A stretch of 64,000 nucleotides of DNA, taken from Dyadobacter sediminis (lineage in GTDB: Bacteria > Bacteroidota > Bacteroidia > Cytophagales > Spirosomataceae). The notes below the pieces were generated by a model, which was not told the DNA's origin, searched no databases, and saw nothing but the letters and a program-made list of their open reading frames with translations. A program made the translations under genes and the position numbers. Of the stretch, positions 26,150 through 35,496 are shown one piece after another. How positions within the stretch are numbered: the first letter of the stretch is position 1; each line of letters begins with the position of its first letter. The stretch lies in contig NZ_VCEI01000021.1 in the NCBI RefSeq assembly GCF_005860765.1, positions 744,001 through 808,000 on the forward strand, read 5' to 3'.

Positions 26150-27862
26150 TCAAGAAAAACGGACGACGTGCCGGAAAGGAGTGAAGCCCGTCAGGTAAAC
26201 CGTTGGCGCGTCCATTGCGGGCAGTGCGCCGCGTAAAGAAATATTTTTATGTGAACCCGTTCCATGGCCGAAAGTGATTGTATCTTTTTGAACACTGTAA
26301 CTTCCGGCACCGCTTTTCAAAAGCCAGGCGTCTTTGGTATTTTCTATTTTTGAAATTCCGGTAAATGTTCCGCCGGCGCGGAATATCAGTTCAAGTGCCA
26401 CCGGAACGCGTTCCGTTCCGGAAGTTGCTATTTCCACTTCCATCCCGTTTTCTGTTTCCCTCACCAAAACCTTTGTTTCCAGCAGCTGAATTTCACTTTG
26501 CGGCCTGACATTCCTGGGCATTTTGTCCCAGTCACCATCATCCGGAAGCTGTTCTTTTGGATAAGGCTGAAAGTACGGTCCTTCCAGTTTCTGGGTCAGT
26601 TCCCATACATTGCCGTGCTGAACTATTTTTTCAGCCTGAAACTGACCTTTCCCGAAAAACGACGAAGCAAACCGCATTCCCTGTAAAACGGCGTTGCCTT
26701 TCATGAATGTAAACCAAACGGGATTGTTGGCAATCAACGTGCAGTCCCGCTCATTTCTTCTGATTCTGACAAGCCCCGAGTTCGGGAAAGTGCGTATGTA
26801 GTTCAATGGCAGCAGTTTTGTAGCCGGAAGTTCATTCCATAAGGAAGTATCCGAAAGAAAATAGTCCAGAAATCCGCCAATTTTGAGCCCGGCCGTTTTT
26901 TCAATCATTTCGCACATGGCCGCATATTCCCCGTTCTGATCTTTTAACGCCAGATAACGGTACGGATAATAGTAGTTTTCAAGCGTTCCGATTACGGCTT
27001 TGTCCTGCCTTCCGGAAGCATCTGTAACGATTTCACCGTTCGGATGAACATAATACATCGTCATATTCAGATTTTTACGTACTGCGTCCAGCAATTCGGG
27101 TTTGTTCAGACCGTTGGCAATGGTAATCAGCAGCCTGTCAGTCAGCGAAGAATAGATAAAAGTGCTTTTTTCATTGTACTGTCCATCTTTGTCAATATCA
27201 ATTTTTTCGGCAAGCCATTGTTCTGCCCTTGCCGTGTACGCTGGATTGGGCCAGCGTTCGTTCAGTTTGGTCAATGCAGCAGTTACAACCCAGCGGTGAT
27301 TGGGCGTATGAATTCCGCCTGTGCTCAAAGCGGTGCCGGCACGGAGCAGGAATGTCTTCAGGTTTGCCAGTACTTTTTCCACGTCCGCTGTTCCGGACTT
27401 GTCCAGCAGCGTATAGGCCATTGCAAGCCTTTTAACCAGAAAGCCGGTGTCAGGCGTGGAGTGGAAATTGGTAGATAAAAGATCAATGGTTCCATCTTCA
27501 TGCTGCGTCCTGATCAGATAAAGTACAGCCACATTGATTTCATCAAGCAGTTGTGCCGATTTGTAGAACCGGGACGAAGAAGAAAAAAGCGCGCAGGCGC
27601 CCCATTGGATCAATGCAGCCGTGCTATGCGGGTTTAGGATGTCAAAGGCATCCATCAGGCCGCCAAAGTCCTTGCTGTTTGTGTCCTTCACCTGCAAAGA
27701 CCTGAGTGATGCAACGCCGAGATCGTTCTGCTGAACCAAGGCTTTTAACCACAAAGGTGCTTTTTCATCATTGGTTTTCACCGGTACAAAATGCGTTGCC
27801 GGCAATACGGGCAAGGCACAAAGTACAGCTGCGCTGCTTTTAACAAATCCTCTTCTGTCCAT
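26150..27862 (-). CDS. Tat-exported protein, possible polysaccharide lyase-like
   Basis: A 570-residue protein starting at MDRRGFVKSSAAVLCALP, a twin-arginine signal; an ATG nine codons earlier is less likely because it precedes the signal. Residues 50-330 are helix-rich with repeated aromatic and hydrophobic patterns as in alpha/alpha-toroid enzymes (TPNHRWVVTAAL, YNEKSTFIYSS), and residues 350-570 are beta-rich. This two-part layout, with ASGRQD in the middle, resembles heparinase II/III- and PL8-type lyases, but I could not identify a family with confidence. It lies 58 bases downstream of the amidase gene on the same strand, so they are likely one operon acting on periplasmic or environmental substrates. 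Confidence 0.55.
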   Translation of the reverse strand: MDRRGFVKSSAAVLCALPVLPATHFVPVKTNDEKAPLWLKALVQQNDLGVASLRSLQVKDTNSKDFGGLMDAFDILNPHSTAALIQWGACALFSSSSRFYKSAQLLDEINVAVLYLIRTQHEDGTIDLLSTNFHSTPDTGFLVKRLAMAYTLLDKSGTADVEKVLANLKTFLLRAGTALSTGGIHTPNHRWVVTAALTKLNERWPNPAYTARAEQWLAEKIDIDKDGQYNEKSTFIYSSLTDRLLITIANGLNKPELLDAVRKNLNMTMYYVHPNGEIVTDASGRQDKAVIGTLENYYYPYRYLALKDQNGEYAAMCEMIEKTAGLKIGGFLDYFLSDTSLWNELPATKLLPLNYIRTFPNSGLVRIRRNERDCTLIANNPVWFTFMKGNAVLQGMRFASSFFGKGQFQAEKIVQHGNVWELTQKLEGPYFQPYPKEQLPDDGDWDKMPRNVRPQSEIQLLETKVLVRETENGMEVEIATSGTERVPVALELIFRAGGTFTGISKIENTKDAWLLKSGAGSYSVQKDTITFGHGTGSHKNISLRGALPAMDAPTVYLTGFTPFRHVVRFS

Positions 27863-27920
27863 GAAAGTTTTTGGTTGCTTTCCGTACAAAAGGATTTAAT
27901 TGAGACAGCATACTAATTGG

Positions 27921-29519
27921 TTACTGAACCGTTTTGATAAAGCGCGGTGCCCTGCGGTTTTTGGAAACCTGCTCGTAAGCATAAGCCATGCTGATCAGCG
28001 ACGGCTCACTGTAGGCTTTTCCCAGAAATGAAATCCCGACAGGCAATTCGTCGATACTGCCCATGGGAACCGTTATGGACGGAAAACCGGAAAGCGCCGC
28101 CGGACCATAGGAGCCGTATCCCGTCCAGAAATCGCCATTTACAGGATCAATACACCACGAAGCGCCGGTTGCCGGGCCACATAGCGCATCCAGTTTGCTG
28201 GCTTCGAGTTCCTTGTTCAGCAAATCTCTTACATTAATGATTCTTGCCAGTGCATCTTTGTATTCTTTCGATTCCAGATTGCCTCTTGACTGCGAGACTT
28301 CAAACAGTTCCTGCTTGAAATCGGGCATAACCTTTTCTTCATTGGCTTTGTTGAAAGCGATCAGTTCTTCCAGCGACTTGATTTTCGCATTGGAAGCGGA
28401 AAGGTATTTATTTACCCCATCCTTGAATTCATACTGAAGAACGGCTGATTCTGCACCGTCCACATCGCCGGTTTTCATGAATTCCACTTCTACAATCGTT
28501 GCACCCTGACTTTTCATCTGGTCCAGAGCCTTTTTCAGCAAGGAATCAATGCCTTCATGCTGTTTCAGAAAACCTTTTTCAACACCAATGCGCTTTCCGT
28601 TCAATCCTTTTGGAAGCAGAAAAGCCGTGTAATCCGGTACTTTTTCACGATAGCTGTTTTCAACTGCATCCTGCTCATCAAAACCCGCCATGGCTCCGAG
28701 CAAAACCGCTGCATCCGCAACGGTTCTGGCCATTGGTCCGGCTGTATCCTGTGTTTTGGAAATCGGGATAATGCCGGAACGGCTCACTAGTCCGACGGTG
28801 GGCTTGATGCCGACAACGCCGTTCATCGATGCCGGGCATGCAATGGAGCCGTTGGTTTCCGTACCGACGGCAACAGCGCATAAGTTTGCTGCCACGGCAA
28901 CGCCAGAACCGGAACTCGATCCGCATGGGGAACGGTCGAGCACGTATGGATTGTGCGTTTGCCCACCGCGGCTGCTCCATCCGCTCGACGACCTTGTGGA
29001 ACGGAAGTTTGCCCATTCGCTCAGATTTGTTTTGCCCAGAATCACCGCACCGGCTTTACGCAGTTGTTTTACCACAAAGGCATCTGTCGCGGCAATGTTT
29101 CCTTCCAGAGCAAGCGATCCGGCAGTTGTCTGCATTTTGTCTGCGGTATTGATGTTATCCTTGATCAGGACAGGAATGCCGTGCAAGGCACCTCTGGTTT
29201 TGCCGCTTTTCCTTTCCTTGTCCATGGCATCGGCAATGCTGAGTGCATCCGGGTTCAGTTCAATGACTGAGTTCAGCTTGGGACCGTTGCGGTCGTATTT
29301 TTCTATTTGTTGCAGATAATGCTGCGTGAGCGAACGGGAAGTAAGTGCGCCATCCTGCATTTTCTTCTGCATGTCCGCAATCGTCATTTCGGAAACCTGA
29401 GAAGACTCAGGTTCCTTGTTTCCGCTGTCCTTTTCATTCTTGCTGCAGCCGGCAAAATGGAACGCTACAGAAGACAAACCCGCTGCTGAGGCGATATGAA
29501 TAAACGCTCTTCTTTTCAT
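27921..29519 (-). CDS. Amidase signature family protein, lipoprotein
   Basis: A 532-residue amidase of the Ser-cisSer-Lys class. Lys120 (PVLIKDNINT), the Gly/Ser-rich loop with the cis-Ser near residue 202 (PCGSSSGSGVAVAA) and the nucleophile Ser225 (ETNGSIACPAS) are all present. The N-terminus MKRRAFIHIASAAGLSS ... FAGC combines a basic region with a lipobox at Cys25, so it is probably a lipoprotein, possibly routed through Tat or Sec. The substrate (an amide, aryl amide or peptide) is not known. An ATG 11 codons upstream is disfavoured because it precedes the signal. Confidence 0.85.
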   Translation of the reverse strand: MKRRAFIHIASAAGLSSVAFHFAGCSKNEKDSGNKEPESSQVSEMTIADMQKKMQDGALTSRSLTQHYLQQIEKYDRNGPKLNSVIELNPDALSIADAMDKERKSGKTRGALHGIPVLIKDNINTADKMQTTAGSLALEGNIAATDAFVVKQLRKAGAVILGKTNLSEWANFRSTRSSSGWSSRGGQTHNPYVLDRSPCGSSSGSGVAVAANLCAVAVGTETNGSIACPASMNGVVGIKPTVGLVSRSGIIPISKTQDTAGPMARTVADAAVLLGAMAGFDEQDAVENSYREKVPDYTAFLLPKGLNGKRIGVEKGFLKQHEGIDSLLKKALDQMKSQGATIVEVEFMKTGDVDGAESAVLQYEFKDGVNKYLSASNAKIKSLEELIAFNKANEEKVMPDFKQELFEVSQSRGNLESKEYKDALARIINVRDLLNKELEASKLDALCGPATGASWCIDPVNGDFWTGYGSYGPAALSGFPSITVPMGSIDELPVGISFLGKAYSEPSLISMAYAYEQVSKNRRAPRFIKTVQ

Positions 29520-29593
29520 AGGAGTAAATGCACATGGAAGTTTAATGTGCAATATAAAGGACTATGAATCCAGAATCCGTTTCCGGCTGTGAT

Positions 29594-29722
29594 TTAATCC
29601 GACTTTTTCATAATGCGCAGCAGAATCCAGAAAGGCAGGATGACAATGCAGGAAAAGAGGGTTGCAAAAATGAGAATAGTGGAGAATACAATCCTCGCGA
29701 GGAAAATGAAAATATGGCTCAT
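29594..29722 (-). CDS. Short membrane peptide, 42 residues
   Basis: An open frame on the minus strand encodes 42 residues starting MSHIFIFLARIVFS and ending MKKSD. It has one or two hydrophobic stretches (residues 3-36) and a basic end, as in single-span membrane peptides. It lies upstream of the amidase gene in the same direction, 75 bases away. I found no clear promoter or ribosome site, so it is a candidate only. The region between it and the next gene (29723-29869) is AT-rich and otherwise empty. Confidence 0.4.
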   Translation of the reverse strand: MSHIFIFLARIVFSTILIFATLFSCIVILPFWILLRIMKKSD

Positions 29723-29869
29723 AAGTAAGTGTGTGTGATGTTGTAGAACTATTTTCCGACTTTATTGAATTATATTTCTAATAAAGTAAAGAAACTATTG
29801 CAAATCAGGCTTATAGAATACTTTGTACATTAAAATTGACTTAAATTTATAAATTTTTGCACAGTATTT

Positions 29870-29899
29870 TTGGCTGGCACAATAATTTATTTAACTTTG
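29870..29899 (+). promoter_or_regulatory. Consensus promoter for the 60-residue membrane peptide
   Basis: TTG (29870-29872), exactly 19 bases, TAACTTTG (29892-29899). This is a full match to the Bacteroidetes primary promoter with optimal spacing, 33 bases before the start codon. Confidence 0.75.
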
Positions 29900-29932
29900 G
29901 CAATAGAAAATATCATATAAATCATTTGCACC

Positions 29933-30115
29933 ATGAACTTCCTGTCAAATATCATATATTATTCAGCAAAATTACTCTTTGCAACGATACTGTTTGTTGC
30001 TATGGTTATATCAACAATCATCTCGCTTCCTTTCATCGGAGCGGGGCTAATCAAAGATGCAGTGAATTCCTATTCACCTCAGCCGGACAACAATTACGTG
30101 GATAATTACAGTTAG
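29933..30115 (+). CDS. Short membrane protein, 60 residues
   Basis: A 60-residue product starting MNFLSNIIYYSAKLLFATI with a long hydrophobic region (residues 6-42; AMVISTIISLPFIGAGLI) that could span the membrane once or twice, then a polar tail rich in Asn, Asp and Tyr (NSYSPQPDNNYVDNYS). Reality is supported by its own consensus promoter and a strong terminator, which make a complete monocistronic unit. I recognise no family. Tail residues would probably face the periplasm or cytoplasm depending on topology, which I cannot decide. Confidence 0.75.
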   Translation: MNFLSNIIYYSAKLLFATILFVAMVISTIISLPFIGAGLIKDAVNSYSPQPDNNYVDNYS

Positions 30116-30136
30116 TACATTTCTTTTATATCAGTA

Positions 30137-30170
30137 AAAAGGGCCTGAAATTCTTGTTTCAGGCCCTTTT
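30137..30170 (+). terminator. Rho-independent terminator after the 60-residue gene
   Basis: A perfect 14-base stem (AAAAGGGCCTGAAA 30137-30150; TTTCAGGCCCTTTT 30157-30170) with a 6-base loop, running into further T residues. Confidence 0.9.
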
Positions 30171-30355
30171 TTGTTTTCTGGATATGTTAGAAACGGTTTT
30201 ATGCCGGTACGAATTATGCTTCTTCTCATAAAATGAATTAATTTTCGTTTTTAATCTGCAAAAGAACATTTGACCAATTCCTGATGCCCGTTAACCGCAA
30301 TTTCTCTTCCATACAGCAAATCAAAGTCAAACTATTTATTTCGAAGTCCGTTTTA

Positions 30356-31324
30356 ATGCGACAATGCATCATGCTGAGTTTGACCTTGTTCTGCAATTTA
30401 TCGTACGCGCAGTTAAATCGTTACAGCTTTGAGAAAGGGATGATGGGTTCTCCGTTCAAACTGGTGCTGTACGCTCCGGACGATTCTGTGGCCAATGCGG
30501 CTGCAAACAGCGCATTTAAAAGGGTTGAAAAGCTGAACGAAATCATGAGCGATTACCGTGACGGCAGCGAGATCAATCTGCTTTCTGCCCAGTCGGGAAG
30601 TGGAAAATGGGTTGCTGTAAGCAAGGAACTGTTTGACATCCTGGCCATTTCGCAGGATATCAGTCAGAAAACGGAAGGGGCTTTCGATGCGACACTCGGA
30701 CCCGTAGTGCAGATGTGGCGCCATGCTACAAGAAAAGGTATTTTCCCGGCCAGACAGGAAATAGAAGAGGCTTTGTCCAAAACCGGTTTTAAAAAAATGA
30801 AACTGGATGCAGACGGCTATAAAGTTTTGCTTGCCCAGAAAGGAATGCGCCTGGATATCGGCGGACTTGGAAAGGGTTTTGCAGCAGAAGAAGCGATCAA
30901 GGTTGTGAAAAGTTATGGAATAAAGTCGGCAATGATGGATGCGGGCGGCAAAATCGTGCTCACCGATTCGCCTCCGGGCACCGGCGGATGGAAAATAACG
31001 GTTTCAAACGGCAGCGACTCATTAAAGACCATGGAACTGTCCAATACTTCACTCGCTACTTCCGGCCCTACTTACCGCTACATGGAATACAAAGGCGTGC
31101 GTTACTCACATATTGTGGATCCGAAAACGGGTGTCGGCCTGCTTTATCACGTAAGAACAACAGTTATTTCCCCGGACGGAACCGTCGCGGACGCGCTTGC
31201 AACGGCATTCAGCGTAGCAGGAATTGCAAAAAGCAAAAAGTACATGAAGTTTTTTCCGGAAAGCAAGGTATGGCTCGTAGAAAAGCAAAACGAGCAAGTT
31301 GCCGACTGGAACATGCTGGAATGA
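30356..31324 (+). CDS. apbE: FAD:protein FMN transferase (ApbE family)
   Basis: A 322-residue exported flavin transferase that attaches FMN covalently to Thr/Ser in proteins such as NqrB, NqrC and RnfG. From the ATG at 30356 the product begins with a signal peptide (MRQCIMLSLTLFCNLSYAQ); the frame is open further upstream, but that part is not signal-like. Family motifs include GAFDATLGPVVQMW, MRLDIGGLGKGFAAEEA, DAGGKIVLTD and the C-terminal SHIVDPKTGVG with metal-binding residues. It stands alone; its target is not in this window. Confidence 0.9.
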   Translation: MRQCIMLSLTLFCNLSYAQLNRYSFEKGMMGSPFKLVLYAPDDSVANAAANSAFKRVEKLNEIMSDYRDGSEINLLSAQSGSGKWVAVSKELFDILAISQDISQKTEGAFDATLGPVVQMWRHATRKGIFPARQEIEEALSKTGFKKMKLDADGYKVLLAQKGMRLDIGGLGKGFAAEEAIKVVKSYGIKSAMMDAGGKIVLTDSPPGTGGWKITVSNGSDSLKTMELSNTSLATSGPTYRYMEYKGVRYSHIVDPKTGVGLLYHVRTTVISPDGTVADALATAFSVAGIAKSKKYMKFFPESKVWLVEKQNEQVADWNMLE

Positions 31325-31497
31325 CACGGGTCTGCTTTACATTTTACTTCTCACACCTTACTTCTCATACCTCAAAACACACAGCCGGCAAACCTGGCCC
31401 GGCTCGTGGTTTATTTTTTGCTGCAGAGATTTTCTGGAATCTTTAAAGAAACAGCTGAATACAGCTTTCAGGAAAACAGGAAATTTTGCGGGTATCT

Positions 31498-32019
31498 ATG
31501 GAAAGTATCATAAAAATATTTGGAGAAGGTGAAAATCTCTCCACACTTCAGATGTCTCTGAGGGCGGCTGCTATTTTTATGATCACACTGCTTTTACTGC
31601 GCATTGCCGGACGCCGTTCATTCGGCATGAAAACACCTTTTGACAACATCATTGTCATATTGCTGGGCGCCATACTGAGCAGGACCGTCGTCGGTGCATC
31701 GGAGTTTGTGCCTACCATTTCTGCGGCGCTTGTCATTGCAGTGCTTCACCGCCTGTTTGCGTGGATCGGATCTTCCAATCTGAGATTCGGCAGGATGATC
31801 AAAGGCAGGAAAATAGCTTTATATCAAAACGGGCACATTATGAAGGAAAACCTGAAAAGAGCACTTGTCAGTGAAACAGACCTGTACGCAAGCCTGAGAA
31901 ACCATCTGCAGGAAGACAATTTTGAAAATATAGAAAGTGCGTTTATGGAAAGCGACGGGCAAATCAGCTTTGTCAGGAAAAACACAAATATAACATCTGA
32001 AAAAGCAGGGATTTTATGA
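31498..32019 (+). CDS. DUF421 (YetF/YcaP) family membrane protein
   Basis: A 173-residue protein with three hydrophobic N-terminal helices (residues about 17-90, with RIAGRRSFGMKTPFDNIIVILLGAI) and a small cytoplasmic alpha/beta domain (about 100-165). The GRRSxGxxTPFD motif is the DUF421 hallmark. Its stop overlaps the pta start in ATGA, so it is probably translated with pta-ackA. Function unknown. I use the ATG at 31498 over the in-frame TTG at 31486. Confidence 0.8.
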   Translation: MESIIKIFGEGENLSTLQMSLRAAAIFMITLLLLRIAGRRSFGMKTPFDNIIVILLGAILSRTVVGASEFVPTISAALVIAVLHRLFAWIGSSNLRFGRMIKGRKIALYQNGHIMKENLKRALVSETDLYASLRNHLQEDNFENIESAFMESDGQISFVRKNTNITSEKAGIL

Positions 32020-34121
32020 CAAAGAATATATTCATTGCATCGGCAGAACCTTATGCCGGAAAATCGGTCATCGCACTCGGGCTTGTAAATATGCTGCTGG
32101 CGAAAACCAAGAAAGTCGGGTTTTTCAAGCCGATTATTTCACAACAGGAAAACGGAGTCAAAGACAAGCACATTGAAGCGGTCCTGAGTTACTTTTCCCT
32201 GCCGATTCCATACGAAGATACTTACGCTTTTACCCGTCAGGAAGTACTTCAGCAGACCGAATCCGAAAACTGGGGTGAAATGATCAATACGATCATCAGC
32301 AAATTTAAAAAGCTGGAAGATGCGTATGATTTCACCGTGATCGAAGGAAGCGATTTCCTCGGAGAAGGCGTTGCTTTTGAGTTCGAGTCCAACGCAGCCA
32401 TTGCCAAAAACCTCGGCGCACCGGTTCTGACGATTATTAACGGAGAAAACAAATCCACTGCCCAGATCGTAAGTTCAGCATTAAATGTGCTGCGGAATTT
32501 TGAGTCACGCGAAGTTCAGGTTCTCGGGATTGTGGCAAACCGGGTAAAACAGGAACAAGTCGATGACGTACGCGAACTGCTGCACATGCAGTTGCCGAAA
32601 GAAATTATCCTGACCATTATTCCTTTGGAAAAAGGGCTGCAAAGTCCGACAATGAAAGAAATTGCGGATGTACTTGAGGCCAAAGTGCTTTTTGGTGAAA
32701 ACCTCCTTTCCAGTCAGGTCGACAATTTTGTTACAGGCGCCATGATGCTGCCGAATTTCTTGAACCATATCAAGGAAAACCTACTCATTGTCACACCCGG
32801 CGACCGCGGCGATATCATTATCGGTGCTCTTCAGGCCAATCTTTCCGCCAGTTATCCGAAAGTGGCGGGCATTGTGCTGACTGCCGGCACCGAGCCGGAC
32901 GAACCTGTTGTTCGCCTTATCGAAGGACTTCAGACGATTATTCCGATTATAGCAGTCAAAAAAGGAACATTTGAAACGACGACAATGATCGGAGGAATCC
33001 ATTCGCGGATTACGGCCGATAATACCAACAAAATCAGTCTTGCGATTGATACCTTTGAAAAGTACGTTGATATGAAAGCGCTTGACGACCGGATTATCAC
33101 TTTCCAGCCGGAAGGAATTACGCCGCATATGTTTCAGTACCAGCTTGTAAAATGGGCCAAAAGCCAGAAAAAACACATCGTACTGCCGGAAGGAAACGAT
33201 GACAGGATTCTCAAAGCTGCTGCAAGGCTCATAAGCCAGAATATCGTGGATCTGACTATTCTCGGCGATCAGGCGGAAATAGCGGCATCGCTGAAAAGAC
33301 TGGGGCTGGATCTGGATCTGAACGCGGTTAAAGTGATCAATCCGGCTACTTCCGATTACTATGAACAGTATGTGGAAACGCTTTTTGAACTCAGAAAGAA
33401 TAAAAATGTAAATCAGGAAATGGCGCGTGACCTCATGACCGATGTTTCGTACTTCGGTACAATGATGGTTTACAAAGGCGATGCCGACGGAATGGTTTCC
33501 GGCGCGGTGCATACAACGCAGCATACGATCAGGCCGGCTTTGCAGTTTATCAAGACAAAACCCGGCGTTTCCATTGTTTCGTCCGTTTTTTTCATGTGCC
33601 TTCCCGAGCGTGTTTCTGTTTTCGGCGATTGTGCGGTCAATCCGAATCCGACTGCGCAACAACTTGCAGAAATTGCGATTTCATCTGCGGAAAGCAGCGC
33701 ACGTTTTGGCATAGAACCGCGCATTGCCATGTTGTCCTACTCTTCCGGAACTTCGGGCGAAGGCGAGGATGTGGAGAAAGTGCGGGAAGCAACGGCCATT
33801 GTAAAACAAAAGCGCCCCGACCTGAAAGTGGAAGGCCCGATCCAGTACGATGCCGCCGTAGACCCGATCGTAGGAAACCAGAAAATGGCCAATTCGGAAG
33901 TGGCCGGAAAAGCAAGCGTGCTTATTTTTCCGGATCTTAACACGGGCAACAATACTTATAAGGCCGTGCAGCGCGAGACCGGCGCGCTGGCAATCGGACC
34001 GATGCTTCAGGGTTTGAACAAGCCGATCAACGATCTGAGCCGCGGCTGTACTGTGGATGATATTTTCAATACCGTAATCATTACTGCGATCCAGTGCCAG
34101 GAAAGCGGACAATCCTTATAA
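32016..34121 (+). CDS. pta: Phosphate acetyltransferase
   Basis: Interconverts acetyl-CoA and acetyl phosphate. This is the long form (701 residues): an N-terminal P-loop-like region (SAEPYAGKSVIALGL), a DRTGG middle domain and a catalytic PTA domain from about residue 370 (HIVLPEGNDDRILKAA, VSGAVHTTQHTIRPALQ, SYSSGTSGEGEDVEKV, EGPIQYDAAVDP). The gene is 4-base coupled to DUF421 and followed after one base by ackA, forming the standard acetate overflow pair. Confidence 0.95.
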   Translation: MTKNIFIASAEPYAGKSVIALGLVNMLLAKTKKVGFFKPIISQQENGVKDKHIEAVLSYFSLPIPYEDTYAFTRQEVLQQTESENWGEMINTIISKFKKLEDAYDFTVIEGSDFLGEGVAFEFESNAAIAKNLGAPVLTIINGENKSTAQIVSSALNVLRNFESREVQVLGIVANRVKQEQVDDVRELLHMQLPKEIILTIIPLEKGLQSPTMKEIADVLEAKVLFGENLLSSQVDNFVTGAMMLPNFLNHIKENLLIVTPGDRGDIIIGALQANLSASYPKVAGIVLTAGTEPDEPVVRLIEGLQTIIPIIAVKKGTFETTTMIGGIHSRITADNTNKISLAIDTFEKYVDMKALDDRIITFQPEGITPHMFQYQLVKWAKSQKKHIVLPEGNDDRILKAAARLISQNIVDLTILGDQAEIAASLKRLGLDLDLNAVKVINPATSDYYEQYVETLFELRKNKNVNQEMARDLMTDVSYFGTMMVYKGDADGMVSGAVHTTQHTIRPALQFIKTKPGVSIVSSVFFMCLPERVSVFGDCAVNPNPTAQQLAEIAISSAESSARFGIEPRIAMLSYSSGTSGEGEDVEKVREATAIVKQKRPDLKVEGPIQYDAAVDPIVGNQKMANSEVAGKASVLIFPDLNTGNNTYKAVQRETGALAIGPMLQGLNKPINDLSRGCTVDDIFNTVIITAIQCQESGQSL

Positions 34122-34122
34122 A

Positions 34123-35346
34123 ATGAATATTCTCGTTATAAATTCAGGAAGCAGTTCACTCAAATACCAGCTTTTCAGCATGCCCGATGAAAGGCCGCTT
34201 TGTACAGGTCTGATAGAAAAAATCGGTAAAGAAGATTCACTGATACGTCATAAAACGATCAGAGAAGAGGATGTACAGGTAACAGAAAAAACCCTGGCGG
34301 TAAAAGATTTTGGCGAGGGAATGAAACATGTACTTGCATTGCTGACGGACTCGGGACTTATCAAAAACACGGATGATCTGGAAGTAATCGGGCATCGAGT
34401 CGTGCATGGCGGCGAGTATTTTTCTACGGCAGTCGTCATTGATCCGGATGTCAAGCAAAAAATCCTGGGTTTGTCCACGCTTGCGCCGCTTCACAATCCG
34501 GTGAATTACAAATGCATAGAATTTGCGGAAAAGATCTTTCCGAATGCCAAACAGATCGCCGTTTTTGATACCGCATTTCATCAGACCATGCCCGAATTTG
34601 CTTTCAGGTATGCCATTCCGGAAAAGTACTATTCGGAAATGCACATCCGCGCGTATGGTTTTCACGGAACGAGCCACAAGTATGTGTCTGAAAGAGCGAT
34701 GGAGTGGCTTGGAAAACCGGATGTAAAAATGATCAGTATCCATTTGGGAAATGGATGCAGCATAACGGCCGTCAGCGGCGGGAAATCCATTGATACGAGC
34801 ATGGGTTTCGGACCGCTCAGCGGGCTGGTAATGGGAACGCGCTCAGGCGATATTGATCCTTCGGTAATCCTGCATCTGCAGCGGAAAGAAGGAAAAACAG
34901 CCGACGAAATGGATAAACTGCTTAACAATGAATCCGGATTGCTCGGACTTGCCGGTTCCAACGACATGCGCGATGTGATGAAAATGCTGGAATCCGGCAA
35001 TTACGATGCAGAACTGGCCATTGATATGTATGCTTACCGGATAAAAAAATACATCGGTTCCTATACAGCCGTACTGAACGGCCTGGATGCTATTGTATTT
35101 ACTGCAGGCGTGGGAGAGAACGATGCGCTGATGAGGGAAAAAATCTGCCGCGGTATGGAATACTTCGGCATTCAGCTGGACGCTGAAAGCAACCGGATCA
35201 AGTCGGATCAGATCCGGGAAATAAGTGAGAAAAGTGCCGGGGTGAAAGTGCTTGTAATCCCGACCAATGAAGAGCTTGAAATTGCCCGTCAGAGTTTCGA
35301 ACTGTTGCGGGAAGACCCGCCTTGCGAGCAGGTTATTTTGTACTAA
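34123..35346 (+). CDS. ackA: Acetate kinase
   Basis: The ASKHA-fold kinase that makes ATP and acetate from acetyl phosphate, 407 residues. Visible motifs: NSGSSSLKYQLF at the N-terminus, HRVVHGGE, FDTAFHQTMP, YGFHGTSHKYV, HLGNGCSI, and FTAGVGEND near the end. Length is normal. It follows pta by one base, so pta and ackA are one operon. Confidence 0.96.
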   Translation: MNILVINSGSSSLKYQLFSMPDERPLCTGLIEKIGKEDSLIRHKTIREEDVQVTEKTLAVKDFGEGMKHVLALLTDSGLIKNTDDLEVIGHRVVHGGEYFSTAVVIDPDVKQKILGLSTLAPLHNPVNYKCIEFAEKIFPNAKQIAVFDTAFHQTMPEFAFRYAIPEKYYSEMHIRAYGFHGTSHKYVSERAMEWLGKPDVKMISIHLGNGCSITAVSGGKSIDTSMGFGPLSGLVMGTRSGDIDPSVILHLQRKEGKTADEMDKLLNNESGLLGLAGSNDMRDVMKMLESGNYDAELAIDMYAYRIKKYIGSYTAVLNGLDAIVFTAGVGENDALMREKICRGMEYFGIQLDAESNRIKSDQIREISEKSAGVKVLVIPTNEELEIARQSFELLREDPPCEQVILY

Positions 35347-35373
35347 TCGGATATAATTTTCTATTAAATAATT

Positions 35374-35392
35374 ATTTTAAATAGTTGTTTAA
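35374..35392 (+). promoter_or_regulatory. Candidate TetR operator, upstream copy
   Basis: ATTTTAAATAGTTGTTTAA, 105 bases before the TetR gene. An exact inverted copy lies after the gene and 15 bases of it recur at 48907-48921. The surrounding AT-rich sequence is imperfectly palindromic (GTTTAAATTATTTATTTAAAAC). Autoregulation is an inference. Confidence 0.5.
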
Positions 35393-35496
35393 ATTATTTA
35401 TTTAAAACACTTGAGTGTAACAAAATTAATACAGACATTTGATCATAAATCAGAAGAAAAACGGTCTGATATTTAATAAGGTATTGCCTAACTCAA

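Noticed and set aside
26120-26150. Terminator hairpin after the lyase-like gene
   Set aside because: A 7-base stem with a 17-base loop, no T-tract, and the right arm overlaps the stop codon.
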